This document shows, one piece after another, positions 1 to 7,011 of a stretch of DNA of 20,325 bases. Both the position numbers and the translations under genes were made by a program. This DNA comes from a virus. Position 1 is the stretch's first letter; each line of letters begins with the position of its first letter. Below the pieces are notes generated by a model that worked only from the letters and a program-made list of their open reading frames with translations, was not told where the DNA came from and searched no databases. The stretch covers positions 1-20,325 of the IMG/VR virus record IMGVR_UViG_3300018424_004328; one strand, 5' to 3'.

Positions 1-324
1 AACTACTTCGTCAACTGTGTGGTCTTTCATATACTTCTTAAATTCTGGATAGATACTTGCATAGGTATCGCAACCTGTATGCACAATAGGTAAATCTTCA
101 AACTTATTTACCTTGTCTAAAATACCATCATCAAGTAATTGTTTTACTTCTGGATTATACTTAATACCTTGTTCTAGTTTTTCTGCTCTATTAGGGTGCT
201 TGTCTAGACCAAAGTTCATACAACGAAAGTTACAACCAAATGTACGCAAGAAAACAGAAGGTACGCCAACAAAACGTCCTTCGCCTTGTACACTATAAAA
301 TGCTTCACTATATCGTAACTTCAT
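1..324 (-). CDS. queE: 7-carboxy-7-deazaguanine synthase QueE, radical SAM (N-terminal 108 aa; runs off the window)
   Basis: QueE converts 6-carboxy-tetrahydropterin to 7-carboxy-7-deazaguanine, the committed radical-SAM step of preQ0 synthesis. The first residues, FYSVQGEGRFVGVPSVFLRT at 9-28, match the family's opening strand, and CNFRC (Cys31, Cys35) follows, with GCDTYAS at 84-90. Canonical QueE has CX3CX2C-D-T; here the third cysteine with its D-T (Cys85) lies about 49 residues after the second, so the cluster loop seems to carry an insertion. The ATG is preceded by GAGGAG and overlaps the stop of the upstream membrane-protein gene by one base (TAATG). It is the last gene of the folE operon in this window. 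The C-terminal part lies beyond position 1. The family call is firm; the loop interpretation is inference. Confidence 0.9.
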   Translation of the reverse strand, partial: MKLRYSEAFYSVQGEGRFVGVPSVFLRTFGCNFRCMNFGLDKHPNRAEKLEQGIKYNPEVKQLLDDGILDKVNKFEDLPIVHTGCDTYASIYPEFKKYMKDHTVDEVV

Positions 325-515
325 TAAACAATCTCCTCTGCAATACCAAGGAACTCAGCAACAGCAAAAAATAATGCTAGTGCTACCACTGATCCTGTGT
401 AAGCGGCTACTAAGCAACCTGCTAAACGTAATCCGCTTTTAATTAAACTTACATAAAAATGTCCTTTGCCTGGATCTTTAGGTGCCGGAACAAATACTTT
501 TTCTGGAATAGGCAT
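324..515 (-). CDS. small membrane protein, 63 aa, unknown function
   Basis: I do not recognise a family. The N-terminal ~28 residues are polar and rich in Pro and Lys; a hydrophobic stretch from about residue 30 to 58, rich in Ala, Val and Leu, looks like one long or two short membrane helices, followed by an acidic end. It sits between folE and queE, overlapping each by a single base (TAATG at both ends), so it is translated with the deazaguanine genes, but nothing in the sequence ties it to the pathway. A CAGGAG lies about 10 nt before the ATG, inside the 3' end of folE. Confidence 0.7.
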   Translation of the reverse strand: MPIPEKVFVPAPKDPGKGHFYVSLIKSGLRLAGCLVAAYTGSVVALALFFAVAEFLGIAEEIV

Positions 516-1198
516 TAGCAGGCAAACTCCTGTTGTAATTTGATATTGTCCATAAATTCTTTCTTAGTACCTGCATCGTCTTTAAAAGCACCTTTTAGTA
601 CTGTAGTTTGTGTTAAACTACTAGTTGCCATAATACCACGATTCTCACAACAACCATGTGTTGCTTGAATATACACACCTAAGTGTTCGGCATCAGTTGC
701 TTTCTGTATTTCACGAGCAATATCATTTGCAAGTTCTTCTTGCAGAGTACCACGTCTAGCACACCATTGTGCAATACGTGTATACTTAGATAGTCCAATA
801 AGTTTATTAGCGGCAATAATACCAATGTATGCTACACCAGTTACTGGTTGATGATGATGTGAACATACACTCTTAAGTTCGCTACGAACTACAAGCATAC
901 CTTCATATCTATCTTCGCTATCATTAGGAAATGCAGTTGCTGGCGGAATTGGATCATAACGTCCTTGCATTAATTCGTTAAAGTACATCTTTGCAAGACG
1001 TCTTGCGGTACCTTTTGAATTAGGATCATTATGACGATCAATTACCAATGTATCAAGAACATTTTCAAATGCTAGTGTAGCCTCTTCAATTAGTTCTTCT
1101 TTATCGCCTTTTTGTAAGACTTCGGAGATGTTGTCACCTGCCCAATAGCGGATGCCAGCATCTTCTAATTTTTGTTTTACTTGTTTACTTTTGCTCAA
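515..1198 (-). CDS. folE: GTP cyclohydrolase I
   Basis: FolE opens the GTP imidazole ring to give dihydroneopterin triphosphate, the first step of both folate and queuosine/7-deazaguanine synthesis. Seen motifs: GTARRLAKMYFNELMQGRY (63-81), the zinc and active-site SVCSHHHQPVTG (111-121), LSKYTRIAQWCARRGTLQEE (136-155) and ATHGCCENRG (179-188), which carries the second zinc cysteine. At 227 codons it is of normal bacterial length. The start is TTG, not ATG: the only good Shine-Dalgarno, GGAGAGATAAA, ends right before TTG at 1196-1198 and no in-frame ATG lies nearby. A perfect sigma70-type promoter stands 45 nt upstream. Co-transcription with queE points to deazaguanine rather than folate, though folate supply for thymidylate synthesis is possible. 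Confidence 0.95.
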   Translation of the reverse strand: MSKSKQVKQKLEDAGIRYWAGDNISEVLQKGDKEELIEEATLAFENVLDTLVIDRHNDPNSKGTARRLAKMYFNELMQGRYDPIPPATAFPNDSEDRYEGMLVVRSELKSVCSHHHQPVTGVAYIGIIAANKLIGLSKYTRIAQWCARRGTLQEELANDIAREIQKATDAEHLGVYIQATHGCCENRGIMATSSLTQTTVLKGAFKDDAGTKKEFMDNIKLQQEFAC

Positions 1199-1242
1199 TT
1201 TATCTCTCCGAGTTATAGACGTGGATGTCTAATATAGTTTAC

Positions 1243-1271
1243 ATTATATACTTTATTTAGGTTTTTGTCAA
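1243..1271 (-). promoter_or_regulatory. sigma70-type promoter for folE-queE
   Basis: On the minus strand TTGACA (1266-1271) is separated by exactly 17 nt from TATAAT (1243-1248), both full consensus. The start of transcription would fall near 1236, about 38 nt before the folE TTG. This gap of 91 nt between folE and the upstream gene also holds an 11-nt palindrome GTATATTATAC (1272-1282) and a CTAAATA box in the spacer. Confidence 0.85.
1254..1260 (-). promoter_or_regulatory. possible late-promoter box CTAAATA
   Basis: CTAAATA (minus strand) lies in the 17-nt spacer of the folE promoter. T4 late promoters use TATAAATA at -10; this differs by one or two bases. The same seven bases occur in the gaps before the clamp gene and before the 216-aa gene at 19168. 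Function is inferred only. Confidence 0.3.
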
Positions 1272-1289
1272 GTATATTATACACGAATA

Positions 1290-1499
1290 TTAAAAATATT
1301 TGTTCAATACTTCTAACTGATCATGATATTCTGCAATAACTTTCAGTTCTTTTTCAATGGCTTCCAAAACGTCCGGATGCTCACCTACGCCTGCTGAATT
1401 TTTCAAATACACTTCTACATTCATTGCGTGTTTGGCAATGTGTCCTTTTGCGTGTTCTTTGATTGCTTCAATCATGTTTTCTCTGTTATATTCTGGCAT
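1290..1499 (-). CDS. conserved small phage protein, 69 aa, unknown function
   Basis: I do not recognise a named family. The protein is predicted mostly helical (EAIKEHAKGHIAKHAMNVEV, then two amphipathic stretches around residues 40-67), has no membrane segment or signal peptide, and contains four histidines in its first 40 residues. An AAGGAAAAACA sits just before the ATG. It is the last gene of the block that starts at the HIT-gene promoter, 12 nt downstream of the SGNH-like gene; the folE promoter follows it. Confidence 0.65.
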   Translation of the reverse strand: MPEYNRENMIEAIKEHAKGHIAKHAMNVEVYLKNSAGVGEHPDVLEAIEKELKVIAEYHDQLEVLNKYF

Positions 1500-1511
1500 T
1501 GTTTTTCCTTT

Positions 1512-2363
1512 CTACTTAAATTGGTCTTTCATATAGTCTGTGCCAATAATTTGATGAATATCAACATCATAATGTTCATCATCAATTGTTTTGGTTCCTA
1601 CATTAATATCTTTGTGTTGTAGAAACCAATCTTCTACGTTATCTTTTGCAACTTCAACCAAATCAAAATTAAAATAATCATTTAAGTTGTCTGGAATCCA
1701 AGTCCATTTGTTTAACGCAAAAATTTTCAGTTTCGCATTGTTATTGCGACAAAGTTCTTGTAAGATATATAGTTCTTTTAAAAACTCACGTTGTGCTTTT
1801 AGGTTCATTAACTCCATCCAAGTCTTTACAGTCATGTATGGTTGTGTTCTTAGATCGGGATCGCCCATCATAAACCTTGGATGAAATTTAACTGTAAATT
1901 GACAATTTTTTTGGAAGTCTTGAGCATAACTTTGCATAGGTATATCAAATACATCTTGTGCTTCGTTGTGTATTCGTTTAATCCAGCAATCAATATTTCC
2001 TTTTGTAGTTTCTAATTCATATAGTTCATCTAAAGGAATCATCTTTTCGTAGTGTTGTGGGTACTGCATACATAGTCTAAAACGATTCCAATATGTTTGT
2101 TGTACAACTACTTCTTCAATATCGTCATACGTTTTAAAAAGATGTGAAAGCCATTCGCTATATTCCCACCAGCCGTTTGATGGATTTGCAAAGATGGCAC
2201 CATCTTTACCTTTGCTGTTAATATAAAACTCTGCCCAGTTGTTGTCGTTCCATTTACCAGAAAACTTCCAGTTTTCTAAATTCCAGTCTTGTTCATTAGG
2301 AGGCAAGTCGCCAATATGGTAACCTGATGTATGACTACACCCTAGTGCAACAATTCTACTCAT
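1512..2363 (-). CDS. SGNH/GDSL-hydrolase-like protein, 283 aa
   Basis: The N-terminal strand RIVALGCSHTSGYHIGD has the form of SGNH block I (a serine in G-x-S-x-x-x-G after a hydrophobic strand), and a late Asp/His-containing segment (DDEHYDVDIHQIIG) could supply the Asp-His pair. Such proteins are esterases or acetylhydrolases acting on lipids, sugars or peptidoglycan; the phage substrate is unknown. It is rich in Trp and Tyr, with no signal peptide. I take ATG at 2361-2363, which overlaps the HIT stop as TAATG with GGGAG ten bases upstream; a TTG three codons earlier is the alternative. The fold assignment rests mainly on block I, so it is moderate. Confidence 0.55.
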   Translation of the reverse strand: MSRIVALGCSHTSGYHIGDLPPNEQDWNLENWKFSGKWNDNNWAEFYINSKGKDGAIFANPSNGWWEYSEWLSHLFKTYDDIEEVVVQQTYWNRFRLCMQYPQHYEKMIPLDELYELETTKGNIDCWIKRIHNEAQDVFDIPMQSYAQDFQKNCQFTVKFHPRFMMGDPDLRTQPYMTVKTWMELMNLKAQREFLKELYILQELCRNNNAKLKIFALNKWTWIPDNLNDYFNFDLVEVAKDNVEDWFLQHKDINVGTKTIDDEHYDVDIHQIIGTDYMKDQFK

Positions 2364-2782
2364 TAAACACAATCTCCCATATCTTGAAATAAACTTGGTT
2401 GTTTAGGATCTCTTGTTTGGTATTTTTGTTTTGTGGGAAGAACGCCTCGAACACCACCTTTAGGATCGTCCATATCACCATCACGTCTAAAAATTAAATG
2501 AACGTGTGGATACATACAAGTTTGGCCTGCACTAGCACCAATGTTAATACCAATGTTATATCCTGTGATGTCGTTGTCTGCTTCTACATTTTGTTTACCC
2601 ATTGCTAGTGCAAATTTAAAACAACGTAGTATTTCTTCGTCCAAGTTTTCCTTAGGTACAACTAAAGTGTGTCCTGGTGTTACAGGAAATTTGTCGTTAT
2701 ATACTACAAAATCTCTTGTATCATAAACAACATCTGACCACGGTGCTCTACCGTCTGCTTGTGCTTTTTCTAAAGTATCCAT
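2363..2782 (-). CDS. HIT-family nucleotide hydrolase/transferase, 139 aa
   Basis: HIT proteins hydrolyse or transfer nucleoside phosphates such as Ap4A or AMP-lysine. The fold is clear: DFVVYNDKFPVTPGHTLVVP (24-43), the mid-helix region, NIGINIGASAGQTCMYPHVH (76-95) and PKGGVRGVLP (107-116), whose GGVRG is typical. The histidine triad reads Y91-P-H93-V-H95-L-I-F-R, so the first His of HxHxH is Tyr while the presumed nucleophile (middle His) and third His remain. Length is usual for the family. Its own consensus promoter lies about 60 nt upstream inside the previous gene; the SD is AAGGTG. Confidence 0.88.
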   Translation of the reverse strand: MDTLEKAQADGRAPWSDVVYDTRDFVVYNDKFPVTPGHTLVVPKENLDEEILRCFKFALAMGKQNVEADNDITGYNIGINIGASAGQTCMYPHVHLIFRRDGDMDDPKGGVRGVLPTKQKYQTRDPKQPSLFQDMGDCV

Positions 2783-2783
2783 A

Positions 2784-3479
2784 TTATTTCACCACCTTAA
2801 TTAATCGTTTTGGTCTAAGTTTAAGTGCTCGACGCATTAAGTTTATTATACCACCTTTTTTAAACTGTGTCAAGTAGTCTTTTCGTTCAAGTTCTTTTAT
2901 AACTTCTGGGGTAAGTTCACACTCAACCAATTTAATATTTTCAGTTAATTTTGGTGTAGTAAACTTAACATAACATAGTGGGTCTCCTCTTTTTATTTCT
3001 AAAGTTTCACCAACTTTATTAAAAACATATCCCCAACTAATACTTCTAATCCAACTATGTATATTGTAACTACCGCCTACAACACCATCTTTATAATCAT
3101 TTCGATGTAAGAAAGGCGGAGTAATTTCCATCAAGCAAGGTTCGTCTGCAATAAACAAGTATCTTAAATTAAATTGAAACATAGGTTTATTTAGATCATA
3201 CATATCATTACTATTATGAAATGTAACTAAACTTTGCAAGTGTTGTGTATCTACTTCGTCGCTGTTAATTTCAATACCGTCTTTGGTACTTGTAGCAGTA
3301 AAGTTAACAGGACTTTTTAGAACATAATAAGAGTTATACCAAGAAGCAAACGATGGGCAATCAATTACACCTCGTTTATTGTAGTCTTTATTCTTTACTG
3401 TTAACTTAGGTAGTTTTTCAGGTTCTAGAATTAATAACTCTGGAATAGGACCTGTCCAACACCAACCGACTGTAGTCAT
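2784..3479 (-). CDS. conserved phage protein, 231 aa, unknown function
   Basis: No named family recognised. The sequence is beta-rich with many aromatic residues (VGWCWTGPIPELL near the start, SIRSISWGYVFN-like core at about 140-160) and a basic C-terminus (RRALKLRPKRLIK). No signal peptide or membrane helix is apparent. The start is placed at ATG 3477-3479 because it has GCAGGAG at five bases and overlaps the upstream stop as TAATG; an upstream start nine codons earlier would read into the neighbouring gene. The 3' end contains the HIT promoter. Confidence 0.65.
   Translation of the reverse strand: MTTVGWCWTGPIPELLILEPEKLPKLTVKNKDYNKRGVIDCPSFASWYNSYYVLKSPVNFTATSTKDGIEINSDEVDTQHLQSLVTFHNSNDMYDLNKPMFQFNLRYLFIADEPCLMEITPPFLHRNDYKDGVVGGSYNIHSWIRSISWGYVFNKVGETLEIKRGDPLCYVKFTTPKLTENIKLVECELTPEVIKELERKDYLTQFKKGGIINLMRRALKLRPKRLIKVVK
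2845..2873 (-). promoter_or_regulatory. intragenic sigma70-type promoter for the HIT gene
   Basis: Minus-strand TTGACA (2868-2873), 17 nt, TATAAT (2845-2850): a full consensus match inside the last codons of the 231-aa gene. Transcription from about 2838 would give a leader near 56 nt before the HIT ATG at 2782. Confidence 0.75.
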
Positions 3480-4252
3480 TAAAACTCCTGCTTGTAAAAA
3501 TAGCAATAGTAACCTTTGCCGTTAGTATCGCCACCGTCGTTGCTTAATTCTTCACCATCATACTTTATAGCATATACAAGATCTTCACCATTAGGTGCTT
3601 CGCCAATACAGAACTTTAATTTTTTTGGATCAAACAATCCAGGTGTAGTAAATCCTGCATCGAAGAATGTGCCTTTTTCTGCACTATAAAATTGACAAAT
3701 ATAATCACCCTTTTCAGGATATCTATCTCCATAATCGTGATTGTCATCGTAGCATTCTACATATTCATCATCAGTAGAAAACTTTTCTGATGTTTCTTCC
3801 ATCCACTCACTTAGGTCTTGTCCTTCAACAATATCTTCAATAAACTTTGAACGATACTCATCACTCTCTACTTTTTCGATAGTAAGATATGCACCATCAA
3901 GTGTTGGCCCCCATGTATGATCAAACTCGTCAAGCGGTTCATACCAACTAGCACCTACTTCGCCTGTATCATCGTGCATGAACATTGCTTCTTTAGGAAT
4001 GTCTTTTGCTTTAACTTCTTCGTAGTGATCATCTTCATTTACTTCTTTTACTGATTTATCTTCAGCACTTGTAATGTAATGAATGGCATCGCTGTCACCA
4101 TGATCTTTTGTATGTGGATACCAAAAATCAAATGCTTCTTTTGAAATACGCATATATGAACATTCGGCACCATAACCACTTAATGAAAGTCTATAGTGAT
4201 GTGGACCTTTTATTTCTTCAACTAGTTCTTGTTTTTCTTCTGAAGTAGCCAT
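3479..4252 (-). CDS. acidic conserved phage protein, 257 aa, unknown function
   Basis: No family recognised. The protein is strongly acidic (long runs of Asp and Glu, e.g. around residues 105-175) and aromatic, and looks soluble. N-terminal GPHHYRLSLSGYGAECSYMR and C-terminal GKGYYCYFYKQEF segments look like beta strands. Extreme acidity in phage proteins sometimes goes with DNA mimicry, but no evidence here requires it. An AAGGAAAAAGATA precedes the ATG, which overlaps the upstream stop as TAATG. Confidence 0.65.
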   Translation of the reverse strand: MATSEEKQELVEEIKGPHHYRLSLSGYGAECSYMRISKEAFDFWYPHTKDHGDSDAIHYITSAEDKSVKEVNEDDHYEEVKAKDIPKEAMFMHDDTGEVGASWYEPLDEFDHTWGPTLDGAYLTIEKVESDEYRSKFIEDIVEGQDLSEWMEETSEKFSTDDEYVECYDDNHDYGDRYPEKGDYICQFYSAEKGTFFDAGFTTPGLFDPKKLKFCIGEAPNGEDLVYAIKYDGEELSNDGGDTNGKGYYCYFYKQEF

Positions 4253-4455
4253 TATCTTTTTCCTTGATTATTAATACAAACTGCTTGTGTTCCAGGTGGA
4301 AAATATTCAGTACCTGTGCCTAGTTCGTTTAGTAAAATATCACGACCTATAAAGCACTCTTCCATAGTGTCAAACTCGTAGTATGCTTCGATATAAGGCT
4401 CATCGTAACCTGCTTGGGCATTAAACATTATATTGATAAAAACTAAAAACCACAT
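4252..4455 (-). CDS. small exported protein with signal peptide, 67 aa
   Basis: Starting at ATG 4453-4455 the protein opens with a short hydrophobic segment and an A-x-A-like site (MWFLVFINIMFNAQA/GYDEP), a plausible Sec signal peptide with cleavage after residue 15. The mature ~52 residues hold two cysteines (about residues 34 and 59) that could form a disulphide in the periplasm. This start overlaps the upstream PRTase stop as TAATG; the longer reading from 4494 would extend 40 bases into that gene and bury the signal peptide. No family recognised. Confidence 0.6.
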   Translation of the reverse strand: MWFLVFINIMFNAQAGYDEPYIEAYYEFDTMEECFIGRDILLNELGTGTEYFPPGTQAVCINNQGKR

Positions 4456-5000
4456 TAGTATTGACCAACATTTTCCCAAGGATAAACAAGCCAAACATCT
4501 TCTTCAAACTTATTAACCGTGTCGCAATGATAGTTAACACACCCATCAAACTTTGATGAAAGGTTATCTGTTAATACTGCGAAACGAACGTTATTACCCC
4601 ATACCTTCTCCCATTTAGGATCGTTAGGCAAACAACCCGAACGCCAGTCGTCCTTGATCCAATTAAATGTAGCACCAGTATCGTTGATATCGTCTACAAT
4701 AAGAATTTTCTTTTCTAGTGGTCCGCCTGTAACACGGTCTTCTTCTTTTTCACGATATCCAAAGGCATCTTCTGCCATCCAAAAATTGCTTTCACTTTCT
4801 CTGTTATCATCACGCAGGCTTACCTTAAGTGCTTCGCAACGAATGCCTGTCATGTTACTAATAATAGTAGCAGGTACATTACCGCCTCGTGTAATACCTA
4901 CAATGTAATCAGGCTTCCAATTATCATAATACATTTGTAAAACAATGTTATTACACATACGTTCTACATCTGCCCAACTGTAATATTTCTTTTTAATCAT
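4455..5000 (-). CDS. type I phosphoribosyltransferase, 181 aa
   Basis: Type I PRTases join PRPP and a nucleobase, or the reverse. The PRPP loop is textbook: ILIVDDINDTGATF at 99-112, with YIVGITRGGNVPA at 32-44 as the first conserved loop (as in xanthine/guanine PRTases) and a C-terminal aromatic region. Closest known types are hypoxanthine/xanthine PRTases in purine salvage. AGAGGAAATCATC precedes the ATG, which overlaps the upstream oxygenase stop as ATGA. Given the nearby deazaguanine genes, handling of a modified purine is conceivable but unsupported. Base specificity cannot be read from sequence. Confidence 0.87.
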   Translation of the reverse strand: MIKKKYYSWADVERMCNNIVLQMYYDNWKPDYIVGITRGGNVPATIISNMTGIRCEALKVSLRDDNRESESNFWMAEDAFGYREKEEDRVTGGPLEKKILIVDDINDTGATFNWIKDDWRSGCLPNDPKWEKVWGNNVRFAVLTDNLSSKFDGCVNYHCDTVNKFEEDVWLVYPWENVGQY

Positions 5001-6166
5001 GATGATTTCCTCTTGAAGTTACCGCTAATAGAATATCTATCCTTTCCTGATAAATTTTTTCCTGTGTAGTGCGGTATGCTACTAGGAAAAATAAACATCG
5101 TCCCTGTGCTTGGGTGTACAGTCTTTTCATATGATTCTGTATTTGCAAATAGTTTAAAATGCAGATCACCTTGATTGTCAAGTACACGTGGATAATATAC
5201 AAAAGATATATCACTACCGTGATGATTATGAAAATTAGTACTACCGTTTGGCTCAGTTTTATGAACCCAAATACCTGTTAGTTCTAAATCATCTCCATAG
5301 TACTCTTGTACAGTTCTTTCTAGTTCTGCTTGTAAATGTGTGCAACCTGCAGAACTAGGATAAACTAAATCTTCGTAATGTGTGTCATTAGGGTCATTAT
5401 CAATTCTGTTATCACAAACTTCAATTTCTTCAACGATTTTATCGTGAATAACATTTGTAATAGCAGTTTCTAGTACATCAATTCTAGCAACAGTATGTAC
5501 GGTTTCTTTTTGAGGCATAGGAGGAACATACTCTTTTGTCCAAGGATAGGTTTCTGGATATCCCATTCTAATAGCACCTTCTCCTTTACCATGCCTATCT
5601 GGTTCGTATTTTACAAATTTAAATGTAGGCGTAAATCTATGTTCATTCCTTAAAGGAGTAGCAGTATGTAGGATATTGCTTTTCCAAATAAGCATACGTC
5701 CTGGAATAGGAGGTATTGCCCAAATAGTTGGATAGTCGCCTGTTCCTTCTAAGTTACCTTTTTCTTGTTTGTTAATAATAAACTTAGTTTCGCCACCGTC
5801 ATTGATATCCCAGTTATTATTTGCATAAAACATAAATGTCCAAGCATCATCGTTTTCGTCATCTACATGATAATATGCTTGTTCTCTTGGAGCAAAAATG
5901 TTTGCGTGTGATCTTTTTAAAATACAACCATGAACCTCTGGTACATACTTTTCACAAAACTCCCATAAAGCATGGAATATTTTTGTGCCTAAGTAATCAC
6001 CAGTACTCATTCCAGTTGGCGGTAAGTCAACATTATCAACTTCACCATACATATATAACATATTCTTAACGTCTAAAACAAGTTCGTTAAGGTGTGGCGG
6101 CGACCACACGTCATCAAAAATTTTCATTCTACCATCTAGTAGAGTTTGTACTTTAGGCTCCTGCAT
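4997..6166 (-). CDS. two-domain 2-oxoglutarate/Fe(II) oxygenase, 389 aa
   Basis: Two dioxygenase domains appear in tandem. Domain 1 (about 1-195) is prolyl-4-hydroxylase-like: H100-V-D102 as the first iron ligands, NDGGETKFI, then GRMLIWKSNILHTATPL with H167 and R177 for the 2OG carboxylate. Domain 2 (about 270-389) resembles the PF13759 group: NFHNHHGSDISFVYY at 311-325, GDLHF, GTMFIFPSSIPHYTG with H366, and R377. A roughly 70-residue linker separates them. The substrate could be a protein, small molecule or nucleic-acid base. Start M1 has only a weak GAAAG ahead and overlaps the upstream cupin by 14 bases; M14 is an alternative. Confidence 0.85.
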   Translation of the reverse strand: MQEPKVQTLLDGRMKIFDDVWSPPHLNELVLDVKNMLYMYGEVDNVDLPPTGMSTGDYLGTKIFHALWEFCEKYVPEVHGCILKRSHANIFAPREQAYYHVDDENDDAWTFMFYANNNWDINDGGETKFIINKQEKGNLEGTGDYPTIWAIPPIPGRMLIWKSNILHTATPLRNEHRFTPTFKFVKYEPDRHGKGEGAIRMGYPETYPWTKEYVPPMPQKETVHTVARIDVLETAITNVIHDKIVEEIEVCDNRIDNDPNDTHYEDLVYPSSAGCTHLQAELERTVQEYYGDDLELTGIWVHKTEPNGSTNFHNHHGSDISFVYYPRVLDNQGDLHFKLFANTESYEKTVHPSTGTMFIFPSSIPHYTGKNLSGKDRYSISGNFKRKSS

Positions 6167-6644
6167 CTTTTTCTTTCAAATACTCCTCATTATGGATCCA
6201 ACGATATCCTTCGTTTCTAACCCAACGCATAAATCCCCATTCTTGAACTTTACGTCCCATAAAGAATAAACTCCAACAAGGGATTTCATTTCCGTTTTCA
6301 TCCTTTTGTAATTCTAACCAATGCAAGTCGTCTGCTTTACGCATACGAAAATGCCCAGGTCCTCTCCAAACTCTTGTACTACCACATACGTGACCTTCTT
6401 GTGCAAAGATTGGAATATGTTCCCAATAACCACCTTTAAGAATAAAAGTTGCATAACTCCATGGGTGGTCATGTAGTGTGGGCTCATCACTTACAAGAAC
6501 TTTGTGTAGTGTGATATTAAAAGGAAAGTGTTTTCTATTTTTAAGAAATAGGTAATAACGGATAAGGTAAGGCACCTTTCCGTCTCTGTCTGTAATTACT
6601 CGACGCCTGCCGAGTTTGTCCATAATTTTAGAAAGGAACATCAT
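6153..6644 (-). CDS. cupin-like conserved phage protein, about 163 aa
   Basis: The core strand TLHDHPWSYATFILKGGYWE and the later GPGHFRMRKADDLHWLEL resemble the two histidine-bearing motifs of a cupin barrel (H-D-H early, a His in the second motif). Such domains bind a metal and act on sugars or small acids, or only bind ligands. The start is uncertain: three successive ATGs (6647, 6644, 6641) follow TAGGAAAG; the middle one is reported, giving a short overlap with the upstream gene. The longer reading from 6668 overlaps it more and lacks a better SD. Confidence 0.65.
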   Translation of the reverse strand: MMFLSKIMDKLGRRRVITDRDGKVPYLIRYYLFLKNRKHFPFNITLHKVLVSDEPTLHDHPWSYATFILKGGYWEHIPIFAQEGHVCGSTRVWRGPGHFRMRKADDLHWLELQKDENGNEIPCWSLFFMGRKVQEWGFMRWVRNEGYRWIHNEEYLKEKDAGA

Positions 6645-7011
6645 CATCTTTCCTACTGTTATAATCATCCTTACACAAGTTATATATTTCTAAAAACTTT
6701 TCATACTGTAGTTTTAGGGCAGGGTATAACTTAATCATATCTTCGATCTTATATTCTGCCGGCCAATTATCGCCATACTCTCCAAGTGTTATACTAGATG
6801 GAAAATCACCAGTATCAAAAGTTGTATCAAAACTTGTGTCAACATTAACAGTATAAGTGCCATCGCTTTGTACGTAACTTGTATCTATTGGATATGTAGT
6901 TGAATCCATTGTTGAATACGATGTAATTCCGCCTACAGTTGCACCTGGGCCTGTATAGTCAATATTAGTATTATCTAGTGTAATAGTAAATTTCTTTTCA
7001 TCATCGTCCAT
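6628..7011 (-). CDS. conserved phage protein, 127 aa, unknown function
   Basis: Two parts are visible: an N-terminal ~80 residues rich in Thr, Ser, Asp and Gly that look like beta strands or a low-complexity segment, and a helical C-terminal segment (YKIEDMIKLYPALKLQYEKF, then LEIYNLCKDDY) that looks like the conserved part. No catalytic motif, signal or membrane helix. The ATG overlaps the glycosyltransferase stop by 11 bases, so expression is probably coupled. Confidence 0.6.
   Translation of the reverse strand: MDDDEKKFTITLDNTNIDYTGPGATVGGITSYSTMDSTTYPIDTSYVQSDGTYTVNVDTSFDTTFDTGDFPSSITLGEYGDNWPAEYKIEDMIKLYPALKLQYEKFLEIYNLCKDDYNSRKDDDVPF

Noticed and set aside
113-298. Plus-strand open frame opposite queE
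   Set aside because: It is the antisense shadow of the well-supported queE start; no SD and no domain.
1272-1282. Palindrome GTATATTATAC as a terminator
   Set aside because: Only 5 AT-rich base pairs with a 1-nt centre and no U-tract; too weak for a terminator.
1199-1289. tRNA or small RNA in the largest intergenic gap
   Set aside because: No cloverleaf or strong stem is visible; the gap is filled by promoter elements.
4993-5214. Minus-strand open frame inside the two-domain oxygenase gene
   Set aside because: It overlaps the second oxygenase domain in another frame and shows no conserved pattern.
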